Positions 16,573 through 25,792 of a stretch of DNA of 64,000 bases are shown here, one piece after another. Source of the DNA: an uncultured Acidobacteriaceae bacterium (GTDB lineage: Bacteria > Acidobacteriota > Terriglobia > Terriglobales > Acidobacteriaceae); assembly GCA_903828675.1 (NCBI GenBank), contig CAIKND010000199.1, forward strand, positions 27,873 to 91,872, in the 5' to 3' direction. Each line of letters opens with the position of its first letter. Within the stretch, counting starts at the first letter, position 1. The notes under the pieces are model-generated. The model was not told the DNA's origin. It saw only the letters and a program-made list of their open reading frames with translations, and made no database searches. Made by a program: the position numbers and the translations under genes.

Positions 16573-18636
16573 ATGGCAGCTTTAGGTAGTCTCTCTCTTC
16601 TCATCGCCCTGGCTCTGGCCGCATACAACCTGCTCGCAGGCGCCGTAGCTCTTCGCCTGCTGGCAACCGGGCAAAACGCCCCCATCTCCCCGGAACGGCT
16701 GGCTGACACCGCACGACGGGCTGGTATCGCGGGCTTTTTGGCGATCACCGCCGCCGCCTTTGCCCTCATCTGGTCGGTGTTCACCAACGACTTCTCCATC
16801 ACCTACATCATGGAGCACTCCAACCGCGCCCTGCCCGGTCCCTACAAGTTCTCCGCGCTCTGGAGCGGCCAGGAAGGTTCTCTGCTGCTGTGGGCCTGGC
16901 TGCTCGGCATCTATGGATTTGTGCTGCGCATGACGCACAAAAGGGACGTAAGGCTCTACGCCTATGCGGGCACCATTCTGGCGGCAATCCAGGTCTTCTT
17001 CCTGTCGATCCTCAATTTTGCCGCGCCGCCGTTTGCGCTCTTTCGCGGCGCCATTCCCGAGGACGGCAACGGCCTGAATCCCCTGCTCCAATATCCGGAG
17101 ATGGTGATTCACCCGCCCATGCTCTACCTCGGCTACGTGGGCTTCTCGATTCCATTCTGTTTCGCCCTGGGAGCGCTGATGATGCGCTACCCCGGTGAAA
17201 AGTGGATCAGGATCACGCGTGTCTGGACCATGGTCACCTGGATGTTCCTCACCGCAGGAATTTTCCTTGGCATGCACTGGGCTTATGCCGTGCTCGGCTG
17301 GGGCGGCTACTGGGGCTGGGACCCGGTCGAAAACGCGAGCTTCATGCCCTGGCTTACCGGCACTGCATTTCTCCATTCCGTGATGATGCAGGAGAAGAAG
17401 GGCATGATGAAGAGCTGGAACGTGTGGCTTATCTTCGTCACCTTCCTGCTCACCATGCTGGGGACGCTGCTTACACGCGCGGGCCTGGTCAGTTCCGTGC
17501 ACGCCTTCGCGCAGTCCTCCATCGGCACCTGGTTTGTGACGTTCATGATCATCGTGCTGGCGGTCTGCATCTTCACCTATGTTTTGCAGCGCAGTCATCT
17601 CAAAAGTGATCATCGCGTCGAGTCCCTGGTCAGCCGCGAATCCACCTTCCTGTTCAACAACCTGGTACTGCTCGTAGCCTGCTTCGTCATCCTCTGGGGG
17701 ACGCTGTTTCCCATCCTCAGTGAATACGTCGTGGGCAACAAGGTCACCGTAGGCGCTCCCTGGTACAACCAGGTGGCCGTGCCCATTGGGCTCTTCCTCC
17801 TCTTCCTTACCGGAGTGGGGCCGCTGCTGCCCTGGCGATCCACGTCGATGAAGAGCATCCGCCGCAACTTTGTTCTGCCGGTGATTGTGCTTTGGGCCAC
17901 CGTAATTGTGTGCCTGGCGGTGGGCGTGTGGCCATGGAAAGACGGCTCATTCTCGAGCGGCAACTTCTATGCGCTGGTTGCCTTCTCGATGTCGGCAGCC
18001 GTGCTGGCCGCCATACTGTCGGAGTTCTTCCGCGGCGCCGGCGTCATACGCCGCCAGACCGGGCGCAATCTGCTTACCGCCATGTATCTGCTTACCCATC
18101 GCAACACGCGGCGGTACGGCGGCTACATCATCCACATCGGCGTGGTGATTATCGTCATCGGCCTGGCCGGCGCCGCCTTCAACCGCAACGAAGAGCGCGA
18201 ACTTGCCCTCCACGACAAGCTGCCCATCGGCCCCTACACGCTGGAGTGCGTCGGCTTCACACAAGACTCGAATCTGAACTACAACTCCGAGTACGCCCTG
18301 CTGGATGTCTACAAGGATGGCAAGAAGCTCTTTCAAATGACTCCGGAAAAGCGGGTCTACCTGGCCAGCAGCCAGCCGCAGACCATGGTTGCCATTCACT
18401 CCGTTCCGGGCTGGGACCTGTACGTGGTGTATGAAGGCACCAACCCCGCCACCAACCAGCCCATCATCAAAGCCTTCCTGAATCCGCTGGTGGGTTGGAT
18501 TTGGTTCGGGGTCGCCATCATCGTGTTCGGCACTGTAATTGCCCTGGTTCCCAGTCTCAGTCCAGCCACTGCCTCGTTGCGGGTACCCGCTCGAGCCGCA
18601 CCCACCGAGCCGGCACTGAGAAGGAGCCAGCTATGA
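16573..18636 (+). CDS. ccmF: Cytochrome c-type biogenesis protein CcmF
   Basis: A 687-residue polytopic membrane protein of the System I haem lyase, which attaches haem to exported apocytochromes. The WWD-type haem motif is visible as GWGGYWGWDPVENASFMPWL near residue 250, and another signature near the N-terminus is LWSGQEGSLLLWAWLLG. A soluble C-terminal domain lies near 545-640, followed by a last membrane segment. TGGAG lies seven bases before ATG. Its stop overlaps the ccmH start (ATGA). Other ccm genes (A-E, G) are not in the window. Confidence 0.93.
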   Translation: MAALGSLSLLIALALAAYNLLAGAVALRLLATGQNAPISPERLADTARRAGIAGFLAITAAAFALIWSVFTNDFSITYIMEHSNRALPGPYKFSALWSGQEGSLLLWAWLLGIYGFVLRMTHKRDVRLYAYAGTILAAIQVFFLSILNFAAPPFALFRGAIPEDGNGLNPLLQYPEMVIHPPMLYLGYVGFSIPFCFALGALMMRYPGEKWIRITRVWTMVTWMFLTAGIFLGMHWAYAVLGWGGYWGWDPVENASFMPWLTGTAFLHSVMMQEKKGMMKSWNVWLIFVTFLLTMLGTLLTRAGLVSSVHAFAQSSIGTWFVTFMIIVLAVCIFTYVLQRSHLKSDHRVESLVSRESTFLFNNLVLLVACFVILWGTLFPILSEYVVGNKVTVGAPWYNQVAVPIGLFLLFLTGVGPLLPWRSTSMKSIRRNFVLPVIVLWATVIVCLAVGVWPWKDGSFSSGNFYALVAFSMSAAVLAAILSEFFRGAGVIRRQTGRNLLTAMYLLTHRNTRRYGGYIIHIGVVIIVIGLAGAAFNRNEERELALHDKLPIGPYTLECVGFTQDSNLNYNSEYALLDVYKDGKKLFQMTPEKRVYLASSQPQTMVAIHSVPGWDLYVVYEGTNPATNQPIIKAFLNPLVGWIWFGVAIIVFGTVIALVPSLSPATASLRVPARAAPTEPALRRSQL

Positions 18637-19133
18637 TGCGCTTCTGTTCCGCCCATCTCACTCTTTTCACAAAGTCGCTGCAGGTCCTCGCATTGGCCGT
18701 GGCCGTCTGCTTCACGCTCGGCGCCACCGATGCGGGCTCCCGCTACACCAACCTGAACCACCGGCTCATGTGCACCTGCGGCTGCTCGGAGTTGCTGGGC
18801 GAGTGCAACCACGTCGGCTGCCAGTCCTCCGGTAAGGAGTTGGACGAGCTAACTGCCGGAATCGCCGGCGGCAAAAACGACAAGGACATTCTCTCCTCGT
18901 TCGCCCTCAAGTACGGGGCCACGGTGCTGGCCGCGCCCACCACCCAGGGCTTCGATCTGGTTGCCTGGATCGCCCCGTTTGCGGTCTTCGCAGCGGCGCT
19001 GTTGGGCACCATCCTGCTGGTAAAGAGGTGGTCGGCGGACAAGGCGGAAGTCGCTGCCCTGGCCACTGATCCAGCCACTGACGCGTTGCGCGCAAAGATT
19101 CGCCGGGAAACCGGCAGCGATGGAGGCTATTGA
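18633..19133 (+). CDS. ccmH: Cytochrome c-type biogenesis protein CcmH
   Basis: A 166-residue thiol-redox component of System I that handles the apocytochrome CxxCH cysteines. A signal segment (residues about 1-35) is followed by MCTCGCSELLGECNHVGC, then a C-terminal membrane helix near 112-132. The cysteine motif is CTCGC rather than the proteobacterial LRCxxCQ; this variant occurs in acidobacterial and deltaproteobacterial homologues. AAGGAG lies six bases before ATG, and the ATG overlaps the ccmF stop. Confidence 0.85.
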   Translation: MMRFCSAHLTLFTKSLQVLALAVAVCFTLGATDAGSRYTNLNHRLMCTCGCSELLGECNHVGCQSSGKELDELTAGIAGGKNDKDILSSFALKYGATVLAAPTTQGFDLVAWIAPFAVFAAALLGTILLVKRWSADKAEVAALATDPATDALRAKIRRETGSDGGY

Positions 19134-19136
19134 GCC

Positions 19137-19415
19137 ATGACTAATTCCCTGGGCCTGATCTCCGGCACGTTCCTGGCGATGGCGCTCTTTGTCTATACCT
19201 TCTGGCCTGAGAATGTCTTCGCCAGCCAGCGAGAAAAAACCCGCCTGGACTACCTCAACGAGCGCAAGGACCAGCTTTACGAGAACCTCCGCGACCTTAA
19301 CTTCGAATATCGGGCCGGCAAGTACCCTGAAGAGGACTTTGCCGTCCAGCGGGCACTGCTTGAGAATGAAGCGACGCAGTTGTTGGCCGAGATCGAACAT
19401 TTACAGCTGCTTTGA
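19137..19415 (+). CDS. Short CcmI-like protein
   Basis: A 92-residue protein with one N-terminal membrane helix (residues about 5-25) and a coiled segment DQLYENLRDLNFEYRAGKYPEEDF. This resembles the N-terminal part of CcmI (helix plus 'L..DFE.GK.s..DY'). It lacks the TPR domain of full CcmI. The gene begins three bases after the ccmH stop, so the ccmF-ccmH-ccmI-like trio is one operon. It probably helps present apocytochrome to CcmF/CcmH (inference). Confidence 0.65.
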   Translation: MTNSLGLISGTFLAMALFVYTFWPENVFASQREKTRLDYLNERKDQLYENLRDLNFEYRAGKYPEEDFAVQRALLENEATQLLAEIEHLQLL

Positions 19416-19575
19416 CGCATCTCGCTGCATCTAATAAGCGGGCAAACAAGAATCCGCTCCGGCGAGCTGAAATTCGGTCCTTCCGCCAACGCTGATCAAC
19501 CCCGGCGGACCAGGCCTGAGCCACTTCCCTTTTTGTTATCCGTCAACCCAAACAAGACACCCCGATAGGACAATT

Positions 19576-20904
19576 TTGACGAATATGAAATCGACCCAGA
19601 TTCTTCTTAGCTGCGTCGCTGCCAGCTTTATGCTGCAAGGCGCTCTGATGCAGGCCGCTACCCTCACCGGCACGGTGAACAACAAGACCACCGGCAAGCC
19701 CTCGGCAGGCGACACCGTCGTCCTGATCGATGTGCAGGCGGGAATGTCTGAAGGCGCCCGCGCCACCACCGACGCGAAGGGCCACTATACGCTTCAATCG
19801 GCAAGCAACGGACCAGCCCTCATCCGTGCCGACCACCAGGGCGGATCGTATTTCATTGCCGCGCCCCAGGGTGGCGCGTCCGGCGACATCTCGGTCTACG
19901 ACGTCGCGGCCAAGGTGGACGGTGTCTCCATCGACGCCGAAATGATTCTGGCCGAAGGCGGAGGAGGCATGCTGCGCGTGCAGGAACGCTATCTCGTGCG
20001 CAACACCAGCTTGCCCCCCAAGGCCCAGTTCAGCAGCAACACCTTTGAGTTCGTCATTCCTGCCGGTGCCGTGCTCGAGGGCGCTTCAGCCACCCGGCCC
20101 GGCGGCATGGCCACCAACACGCGGCCCATTCCTCAGGCGCAAAAGGGGCACTATACGATCAACGTTCCCATTCAGCCCAATCAGGGCGAAAAAGAAACGC
20201 TGTTCGAAGTGCAGTATCAGTTGACCTACAGCGGCAAGTTCACCTTTACGCCGCAGCCGCTGATGCCAGCCGATAACCTGGTCGTCTACCTCCCCAAGGG
20301 CATGACCTTCAACGCCGGCAACGGTGCTAACTTCCAGCCCGACCAGCAGGACCCGCGGGTCCAGACTTTCGTGGCTAAAAACATCCATCCAGGGCAGGCG
20401 GTGGCCTTCACGGTCTCCGGCGACGGCCAGATGCCCCGCGAAGCCCAGAGTGGCGATCAGCAGGCTGGCATGGGCAATGGCGGAACTGAAGCCTCCGGCC
20501 TCGGTGGCAGACCCGGCGGCGGCATCGGCAACCCCATCGACACGCCCGATCCGCTTACCAAATACAAGTGGTGGATTCTGGCCGGCCTTGCCCTGTTGCT
20601 GGCAGCCGCCGCGGCCTTCCTTTTGCGCAAGCAGAATGCGCTGGCAAAGGGCTCTCCCGCTTCCGAAGCAGCGGAGGAGGGGTTTGAAGCCATCTCAGCG
20701 CCCGCGCCTGCCCGTTACGCCGCACCAGCAGCCAGTTACTCCCCCCCGCTCAGAACCGGCAACGCTCAACTGCTGCATACCCTCAAGGAAGAGTTGTTTG
20801 CCCTTGAAAGCGAAAAAATCTCAGGAACAATCTCCGCCGCCGAGTACGACGAAGCCAAGGCAGGGCTTGAAGCTGTTCTGAAAAGAGCGTTGAAAAAGAC
20901 GTAG
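19576..20904 (+). CDS. Exported carboxypeptidase-regulatory-like protein with membrane tail
   Basis: A 442-residue protein. A signal peptide (residues about 1-28) is followed by a transthyretin-like/CarboxypepD-regulatory domain (ATLTGTVNNKTTGKPSAGDTVVLIDV) and a large beta-rich middle. A Gly-rich linker near 300-320 leads to a single membrane helix (WWILAGLALLLAAAAAFLL). The cytoplasmic tail ends EELFALESEKISGTISAAEYDEAKAGL, which resembles the CcmI-like coiled segment encoded two genes upstream. The TTG start has AGGA five bases upstream; ATG at 19585 is the alternative. It may belong functionally with the ccm operon, 160 bases away. Confidence 0.7.
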   Translation: MTNMKSTQILLSCVAASFMLQGALMQAATLTGTVNNKTTGKPSAGDTVVLIDVQAGMSEGARATTDAKGHYTLQSASNGPALIRADHQGGSYFIAAPQGGASGDISVYDVAAKVDGVSIDAEMILAEGGGGMLRVQERYLVRNTSLPPKAQFSSNTFEFVIPAGAVLEGASATRPGGMATNTRPIPQAQKGHYTINVPIQPNQGEKETLFEVQYQLTYSGKFTFTPQPLMPADNLVVYLPKGMTFNAGNGANFQPDQQDPRVQTFVAKNIHPGQAVAFTVSGDGQMPREAQSGDQQAGMGNGGTEASGLGGRPGGGIGNPIDTPDPLTKYKWWILAGLALLLAAAAAFLLRKQNALAKGSPASEAAEEGFEAISAPAPARYAAPAASYSPPLRTGNAQLLHTLKEELFALESEKISGTISAAEYDEAKAGLEAVLKRALKKT

Positions 20905-20918
20905 TGTGAAGAACACCT

Positions 20919-20964
20919 GGCTACCCCATCCTTTAATCGCACTTGATTCAAGGATGGGATAGCC
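20919..20964. repeat. CCCAYCC/GGRTGGG palindrome
   Basis: Arms 20919-20933 (GGCTACCCCATCCTT) and 20950-20964 (AAGGATGGGATAGCC) pair over 15 bases with one wobble. It lies between the 3' ends of two convergent genes. Confidence 0.7.
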
Positions 20965-20977
20965 GGAATTCAACGTA

Positions 20978-21463
20978 TCACGCGTCGAAAGCAATCCACT
21001 TTCCCAGCTCTCCGCGTCTAAGTTCTTTCTTGTTCCCAAACACCTTCGAGTTATCGATCATGCGTATAAACTCCGGCCTGAATGCAAATAGATCGCATCG
21101 GCTTATAACCAGATTGAAGATAGTTCCCAACTTGAATCTCAGGCAATAAGTCTTGATTACTTCCCTGCGGCGTTTTGGATCGTCGATCCTGCTCGCCGAT
21201 CCACGCATCTGCACACCCTGGATATCTCTCCAGCTCTCGGAATGCCGATATACAGTTACAGCCGCCCTGGATAACTTACTTAGATTGATACTATGCAAAC
21301 TCGCCTTCGAAGACAGCCAGAACAGAGTCAGCTCCTCATCGACAATGTAATACAGCGGCGTCACCCACGGCTCCCCGGTTTCATCGGTTGTAGCCAAGGC
21401 CAGCGTGCTCTGCTCGCGCAGCAGAGCGCTGATCGTTTCCAGTTCAATTTTCCTGTCGCTCAT
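20978..21463 (-). CDS. Pyridoxamine 5'-phosphate oxidase-family protein
   Basis: A 161-residue split-barrel flavin- or F420-binding-type protein. The N-terminus (LALATTDETGEPWVTPLYYIVDEELTLFWLSS) is typical of the PNPOx-like superfamily. Members bind FMN, F420 or haem; which one cannot be told here. It is unlikely to be true PdxH because the length and C-terminal motifs differ. It is read alone, convergent with the secreted protein before it. Confidence 0.75.
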   Translation of the reverse strand: MSDRKIELETISALLREQSTLALATTDETGEPWVTPLYYIVDEELTLFWLSSKASLHSINLSKLSRAAVTVYRHSESWRDIQGVQMRGSASRIDDPKRRREVIKTYCLRFKLGTIFNLVISRCDLFAFRPEFIRMIDNSKVFGNKKELRRGELGKWIAFDA

Positions 21464-21602
21464 CTCTATTCAGCCTATCCGACTGCAATCAACCCGCCGC
21501 CCAGGATTCGAAGCGCCCGCACAAAAAAATGCCCCTCAGAGCAACCTCTCGAAACCGCGCCGCTACTTGAGCCTTCGCGTCCTCAGGCCCTACCATCAAT
21601 GC

Positions 21603-22307
21603 ATGCCCCAGTTTCCCCCCGGCCAAACCCTGCTCATCGACGCCGACGACACCCTCTGGGAGAACAACGTCTACTTCGAGCGCGCCATCACCGGCTTCAT
21701 CAGCTATCTCAACCACCACGAGTACTCCCCCGCTGAAGTCCGCCAGGCCCTCAACGCCGTCGAGCGCGAGACCATTCTCGAACACGGCTACGGCCTCACC
21801 AGCTTTACCCGCTCCCTCGTCGCCTGCTTCGAGCGCCTCAGTCCCACCCCTGTCACTGAAGTGAAAGCTCAGCGCATCCTCGGCTTCGCCCGCTCCATCG
21901 CCGAGCAGGAGATCGAGCTCCTCCCCAACGTCGCCGCAACTCTTGCCGAGCTCGCCTCCCGCCACCACCTTATTCTCATGACCAAGGGCAACCACGCCGA
22001 GCAGGCCGATAAACTCGCCCGCTCCGGCCTCGCACCTCACTTTGCCGCCGTCGAAATCGTCGCTGAAAAGGACCCGCCCACCTACCGCGAAGTCATCCAT
22101 CGCCATGAACTCGCGCCCCACACCAGTTGGATGGTCGGCAACAGTCCCAAGAGCGACATCAACCCCGCCCTCGCCGCCGGACTCCACGCCGTCTTCCTCT
22201 TCCACAAAGACACCTGGGTCCTGGAACACGCCACCGTGGACCAGCCCCCGCCCGGCCAGCACCTGCTCGAACTCGACTCCTTCGCCAAGCTCACCGCCGT
22301 CTTTTGA
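21603..22307 (+). CDS. HAD-superfamily hydrolase
   Basis: A 234-residue phosphatase-like protein. Motif I is LLIDADDTLWENN; motif II lies in LILMTKGNH; motif III/IV lies near VEIVAEKD and SWMVGNSPKSDINPALAAG. A helical cap lies between motifs I and II. The start at 21603 places motif I at residue 11. TACCAT lies six bases upstream of ATG with no ribosome-binding site, a weak leaderless candidate. Substrate unknown. Confidence 0.82.
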   Translation: MPQFPPGQTLLIDADDTLWENNVYFERAITGFISYLNHHEYSPAEVRQALNAVERETILEHGYGLTSFTRSLVACFERLSPTPVTEVKAQRILGFARSIAEQEIELLPNVAATLAELASRHHLILMTKGNHAEQADKLARSGLAPHFAAVEIVAEKDPPTYREVIHRHELAPHTSWMVGNSPKSDINPALAAGLHAVFLFHKDTWVLEHATVDQPPPGQHLLELDSFAKLTAVF

Positions 22308-22498
22308 ACCCTCATGGGCTCCTTTTGAGACCCGGGATTCAAACCTCGGAATCCCCACCAACCCCCACCTATGAGAAACTAGAAGAGCCGAAGTTCTCCG
22401 GCGCTGCACACGCGCGCCCCAACAACGACCAAACCCAGAGCCCCTCCGGCCCCTGCAGCCGATACCAGACTGTGGCCCGCACATAGGAACCTGCAAAA

Positions 22499-24097
22499 AT
22501 GCTTAGTGTCTCGAACGTCACCATGCGCTACGGCGCCAAGATCCTTTTTGAAGATGTCAGTGTCAGCTTCGTCCCCGGTCGCCGCTACGGCCTCACCGGC
22601 CCCAATGGGTCGGGCAAGTCCACCTTCATGAAGATCCTCACCGGCGAGCTCGACGCCCAAAAGGGCAACATCGTCCGCCCCCGCAAGTTCGGCGTCCTCC
22701 GCCAGGATCAGTTCGCCTTCGACGCCTACCGCGTTATTGACACCGTCATCATGGGCAACAAGCCCCTCTGGGCCGCCCTTGAAGAGCGCGACCGCATCTA
22801 CGAGAAGCCCGAGCTATCCGACGCCGACGGCATGCGTCTCGGTGAGCTTGAAGGCATTATCGGCGACGAGGACGGTTACACCGCCGAGTCCGACGCCGCT
22901 GTCCTGCTCGACGGCCTCGACATCCCCGAGGAGATTCACGAACGCAAGATGGGCGAAATCCAGGGCGGCCAAAAGGTCCGCGTTCTGCTCGCCCAGGCCC
23001 TCTTCGGCAAGCCTGAAGCCCTGCTGCTCGACGAGCCCACCAACTATCTCGATCTCGACTCCATCCACTGGCTCCAGGACTTCCTCCAGAACTACGACGG
23101 AACCCTCATCGCCATCTCCCACGATCGCCACTTCCTCAACTCCGTCACCACCCACACCGCCGACATCGATTACCAGACCATCATCACCTACACCGGTGGG
23201 TACGACGACATGGTCATGGCCAAAACCCAGATTCGCTCCACCCTCGAGTCCCAAAACGCACAACGCGAAAAGAAGATCTCTCAGCTCAACGATTTCATCG
23301 CCCGCTTCGCCGCCGGAACCCGCTCGTCCCAGGTTACAAGCCGGCGCAAGGAAGTCGAGCGCCTCCAGACCAACGATCTGGCCCGCTCCAACATCGCCCG
23401 CCCCTATATCAAATTCGACCAGATCCGCCCCAGCGGCAAGCATGTCCTCGAGTTCAAAAACATCACCAAGCTCTACGGCGACCACAAGGTCATCGACGGA
23501 TTCACCGCCAACCTCATCCGCGGCGAAAAAATCTGTCTCATGGGCCGCAACGGAGCCGGCAAAACCACCCTCATCAAGAGCCTTCTGAATAACTACCCCG
23601 GCCTCGCCGACAAGGAATTCAAGTTGGACAACGGCACCGTCTTCTGGGGCCACGAAGCCCAGATCGGCTACTTCCCCCAGGACGTAGGCGCCACCATCGA
23701 ACACGGCCTCACCGTCGCCGAGTGGCTCCATCGCTGGAACCCCGCCGCGCACGTGGAAGAAATTCGCGGCATCCTCGGCCAGATGTTATTCAGCGGCGAA
23801 GAAGGCGACAAGCAAACCAAGGCACTCAGCGGCGGCGAACAAGCCCGCCTGGCCTTCTGCAAGCTAATCCTGACCAAGCCCAACATCCTCATCTTCGACG
23901 AGCCGACCAACCATCTCGACCTCGAAGCCATCAACGCCCTGAACATCGCCCTCCAGCGCTACGAAGGCACCGTCCTGTTAGTTACTCACGACCACGACCT
24001 GATCGACGAAGTAGCTACACGCCTCTGGAATTTCAAAGAAGACGGCATCGAAGACTTCCAAGGACCCTATGCCGAATGGAAAGGCAAGCATAACTAA
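22499..24097 (+). CDS. ABC-F ATPase, YbiT type
   Basis: A 532-residue soluble protein with two ATP-binding cassettes. The first has GPNGSGKST near residue 35 and DEPTNYLD; the second has GRNGAGKTT near 345 and DEPTNHLD. A charged linker (about 240-310) lies between. The first signature is IQGGQKVRVLLAQ and the second LSGGEQARLAF. The length and QGGQKVRVLLAQALF fit the YbiT branch of translation-acting ABC-F proteins. There are no membrane segments. AGGA lies about ten bases before ATG. It probably acts on the ribosome; resistance function is not implied. Confidence 0.88.
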   Translation: MLSVSNVTMRYGAKILFEDVSVSFVPGRRYGLTGPNGSGKSTFMKILTGELDAQKGNIVRPRKFGVLRQDQFAFDAYRVIDTVIMGNKPLWAALEERDRIYEKPELSDADGMRLGELEGIIGDEDGYTAESDAAVLLDGLDIPEEIHERKMGEIQGGQKVRVLLAQALFGKPEALLLDEPTNYLDLDSIHWLQDFLQNYDGTLIAISHDRHFLNSVTTHTADIDYQTIITYTGGYDDMVMAKTQIRSTLESQNAQREKKISQLNDFIARFAAGTRSSQVTSRRKEVERLQTNDLARSNIARPYIKFDQIRPSGKHVLEFKNITKLYGDHKVIDGFTANLIRGEKICLMGRNGAGKTTLIKSLLNNYPGLADKEFKLDNGTVFWGHEAQIGYFPQDVGATIEHGLTVAEWLHRWNPAAHVEEIRGILGQMLFSGEEGDKQTKALSGGEQARLAFCKLILTKPNILIFDEPTNHLDLEAINALNIALQRYEGTVLLVTHDHDLIDEVATRLWNFKEDGIEDFQGPYAEWKGKHN

Positions 24098-24408
24098 TCC
24101 AACTATTTGTAGCGGCAGGTGGCCTGCTGAGTGTTCCCTTCATTGGCCTTTCTCCCTTCAAAGCTGAATCTGTTGCCCATTCATCACAGATTTAAGCCCG
24201 CGATGAACGGGGAACTGTGCCTGACACCTTCCAGATCTACGGGCCACCTGCCATATCCCGTTTACATTCTGGCATTTGAGACGTATTCTTGTGGGCAGTT
24301 CCAATTTGGTCTCATTCGTAATAGCGGATCACACAATTCTTGTGCGAGAAATTGCAGATTAATCCTTGCACACTGTTAAACTATAACTTAATATTCGGGA
24401 GTGGGAGA
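24098..24408. other. Intergenic region before the TAC operon
   Basis: No gene is supported here. The last 45 bases are AT-rich and hold the TAC promoter. An upstream extension of the toxin frame to 24340 has no ribosome-binding site and runs through the promoter. Confidence 0.5.
24366..24394 (+). promoter_or_regulatory. Promoter of the HigB-HigA-SecB-like operon
   Basis: TTGCAC (24366-24371), a 17-base spacer and TAATAT (24389-24394) match the sigma-70 pattern. The predicted start of transcription is near 24401, just before the TTG start at 24409. The AT-rich segment TTAAACTATAACTTAA around the spacer could be an autoregulatory operator (inference). Confidence 0.55.
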
Positions 24409-24825
24409 TTGAGCGCCGAACGCAGGCTCGCATACCGCGGACAGAAGTTTAGGATCGCGTTTGCGCGTGACCGTCAAGGCGCATACCCTGCTGAGGAGTT
24501 TTTTGACCAGCTACCCAAAGCCGATCAGGCGAAGTTGCAAAATCTTTTCCGCATTTTAGGCGATCTTGGAAAGCATAACAACGATCAGAAGTTTGGCGAT
24601 CTTGGAGATGGACTCTACGAATTCAAGTCGTTTCAGATTCGAATGCCCTTTTCCTACGCGCAGAACGAACGCGAACTGGTTCTCATTACGCACGGTTTCA
24701 AAAAGAAGAAGGACAAGACGCCGCCACCAGAGATCGCGCGAGCTAGGAAGATCCTCAGCGAGGATGCTGAGGCCTCAAAGATCTTTGTAATCACCGATCA
24801 CAAAACGAAGAGAAAGCGGCCATGA
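24409..24825 (+). CDS. HigB-type toxin (Gp49 family) of a TAC system
   Basis: A 138-residue RelE/HigB-superfamily protein, by family a ribosome-dependent mRNA endonuclease. Typical Gp49/HigB features are GLYEFKSFQIRMPFSYAQ, ELVLITHGFKKKKDKTP and PEIARARKI. The TTG start at 24409 is chosen because GGGAG lies about seven bases upstream and the -10 box lies before it. Its stop overlaps the antitoxin ATG by four bases. A 17-residue basic tail follows the usual family end. Together with the next two genes it forms a toxin-antitoxin-chaperone module. Confidence 0.82.
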   Translation: MSAERRLAYRGQKFRIAFARDRQGAYPAEEFFDQLPKADQAKLQNLFRILGDLGKHNNDQKFGDLGDGLYEFKSFQIRMPFSYAQNERELVLITHGFKKKKDKTPPPEIARARKILSEDAEASKIFVITDHKTKRKRP

Positions 24826-25247
24826 CCACGAAGCATGACGAATTGATGTTGGACCCGGAGTTCAGAAAGCTCTATGCAATTGAAGGGCTCATCGCAGACA
24901 CCGCGCAGATGATTTCTGATTTGCTCGAACGCCGGAACCTCAAACAGGCCGATTTGGCCCGCATGTTGAACAAGACTCCCGCATTCGTGTCGCAACTTTT
25001 GAACGGAAAAGCCAACATGACGGTGCGCACCCTCGCCGAGGTCATCTTTGCGCTTGGAGCATCGGTCAAGGTTAATGCCCTTGATGAAGGCACATCTGTT
25101 TGCGAAGAACTGAAAAGCCACATCGCTCATTCCATTCGAATTCGGATGCCCAAACATGAGCTTCGCCCCACCTTCTTCTGGCACATGCAGGGACTCGTCG
25201 GCACCAATCCCGACGAGTCAGATTCCCGCTCAGAGTACGTCGCATGA
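24822..25247 (+). CDS. HigA-type HTH antitoxin with C-terminal extension
   Basis: A 141-residue Xre-family repressor/antitoxin. The helix-turn-helix is at residues about 38-62 (LKQADLARMLNKTPAFVSQL). After residue 85 a tail of about 55 residues carries an aromatic patch (RPTFFWHMQGL, 116-126). In tripartite TAC systems such a tail is the chaperone-addiction region that makes the antitoxin depend on the SecB-like partner. Its ATG overlaps the toxin stop and its stop overlaps the next ATG, both as ATGA. It likely represses its own operon. Confidence 0.82.
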   Translation: MTTKHDELMLDPEFRKLYAIEGLIADTAQMISDLLERRNLKQADLARMLNKTPAFVSQLLNGKANMTVRTLAEVIFALGASVKVNALDEGTSVCEELKSHIAHSIRIRMPKHELRPTFFWHMQGLVGTNPDESDSRSEYVA

Positions 25248-25744
25248 ATGCACTCACGATTAGCCAAACCAAAGAGCAGACGGATCTGGCCGTTTCGGTC
25301 CATCAGAATGCACAGATTGTTGATGTGCGCCTCGCTCGCGCCAAGTTTGCAGCTGACCGCCCAGCAATTGCCCTTAGGGAACCCATTGAGGTTTCGATGG
25401 ATTTCAAGGCAAAGCGTATCGAAGACACGCCAGCCCAACTTGTGGTAGAAGTCAGCTTTCGCCTGACGGGATTAAAGAAACAGAATCCTTCGAAGAGTCG
25501 GACAACTGTTTGCATCGAATGCACATTCGAAATGAGTTATGAGCTAAAGGCAGGATTCAATCCGACTCCAGAACAAGTTAGTGCATTCAAAGATGGGAAC
25601 GCGATCTTCAACTGCTGGCCGTATTGCCGTCAGTACGTTCAGGAGACGATCCAGCGAATGGGCTACCCACCATTGATACTCCCATTCCTACGAGTCCAGA
25701 CGAAAACGTCGCATCAAGGTCGAAAATTGCAGAAGCCTGAATAG
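25244..25744 (+). CDS. SecB-like chaperone of a TAC toxin-antitoxin system
   Basis: A 166-residue protein. Residues 95-150 match the SecB fold pattern: a beta-strand ending ECTFEMSYEL, an acidic/aromatic turn, then FNCWPYCRQYVQETIQRMGYPPL. SecB has the same arrangement of LFPYARE, a helix and FPPL. The N-terminal half has the alternating beta-strands expected. Known TAC systems (for example Rv1955-Rv1957 of Mycobacterium tuberculosis) encode toxin, antitoxin and SecB-like chaperone in this order. Its ATG overlaps the antitoxin stop. It probably folds and protects the antitoxin; it is not the general export SecB. Confidence 0.75.
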   Translation: MNALTISQTKEQTDLAVSVHQNAQIVDVRLARAKFAADRPAIALREPIEVSMDFKAKRIEDTPAQLVVEVSFRLTGLKKQNPSKSRTTVCIECTFEMSYELKAGFNPTPEQVSAFKDGNAIFNCWPYCRQYVQETIQRMGYPPLILPFLRVQTKTSHQGRKLQKPE

Positions 25745-25792
25745 CATTTTCAATCGTTTTGACCAACCATTGAGGCTCTTACGGGCGGGTAG

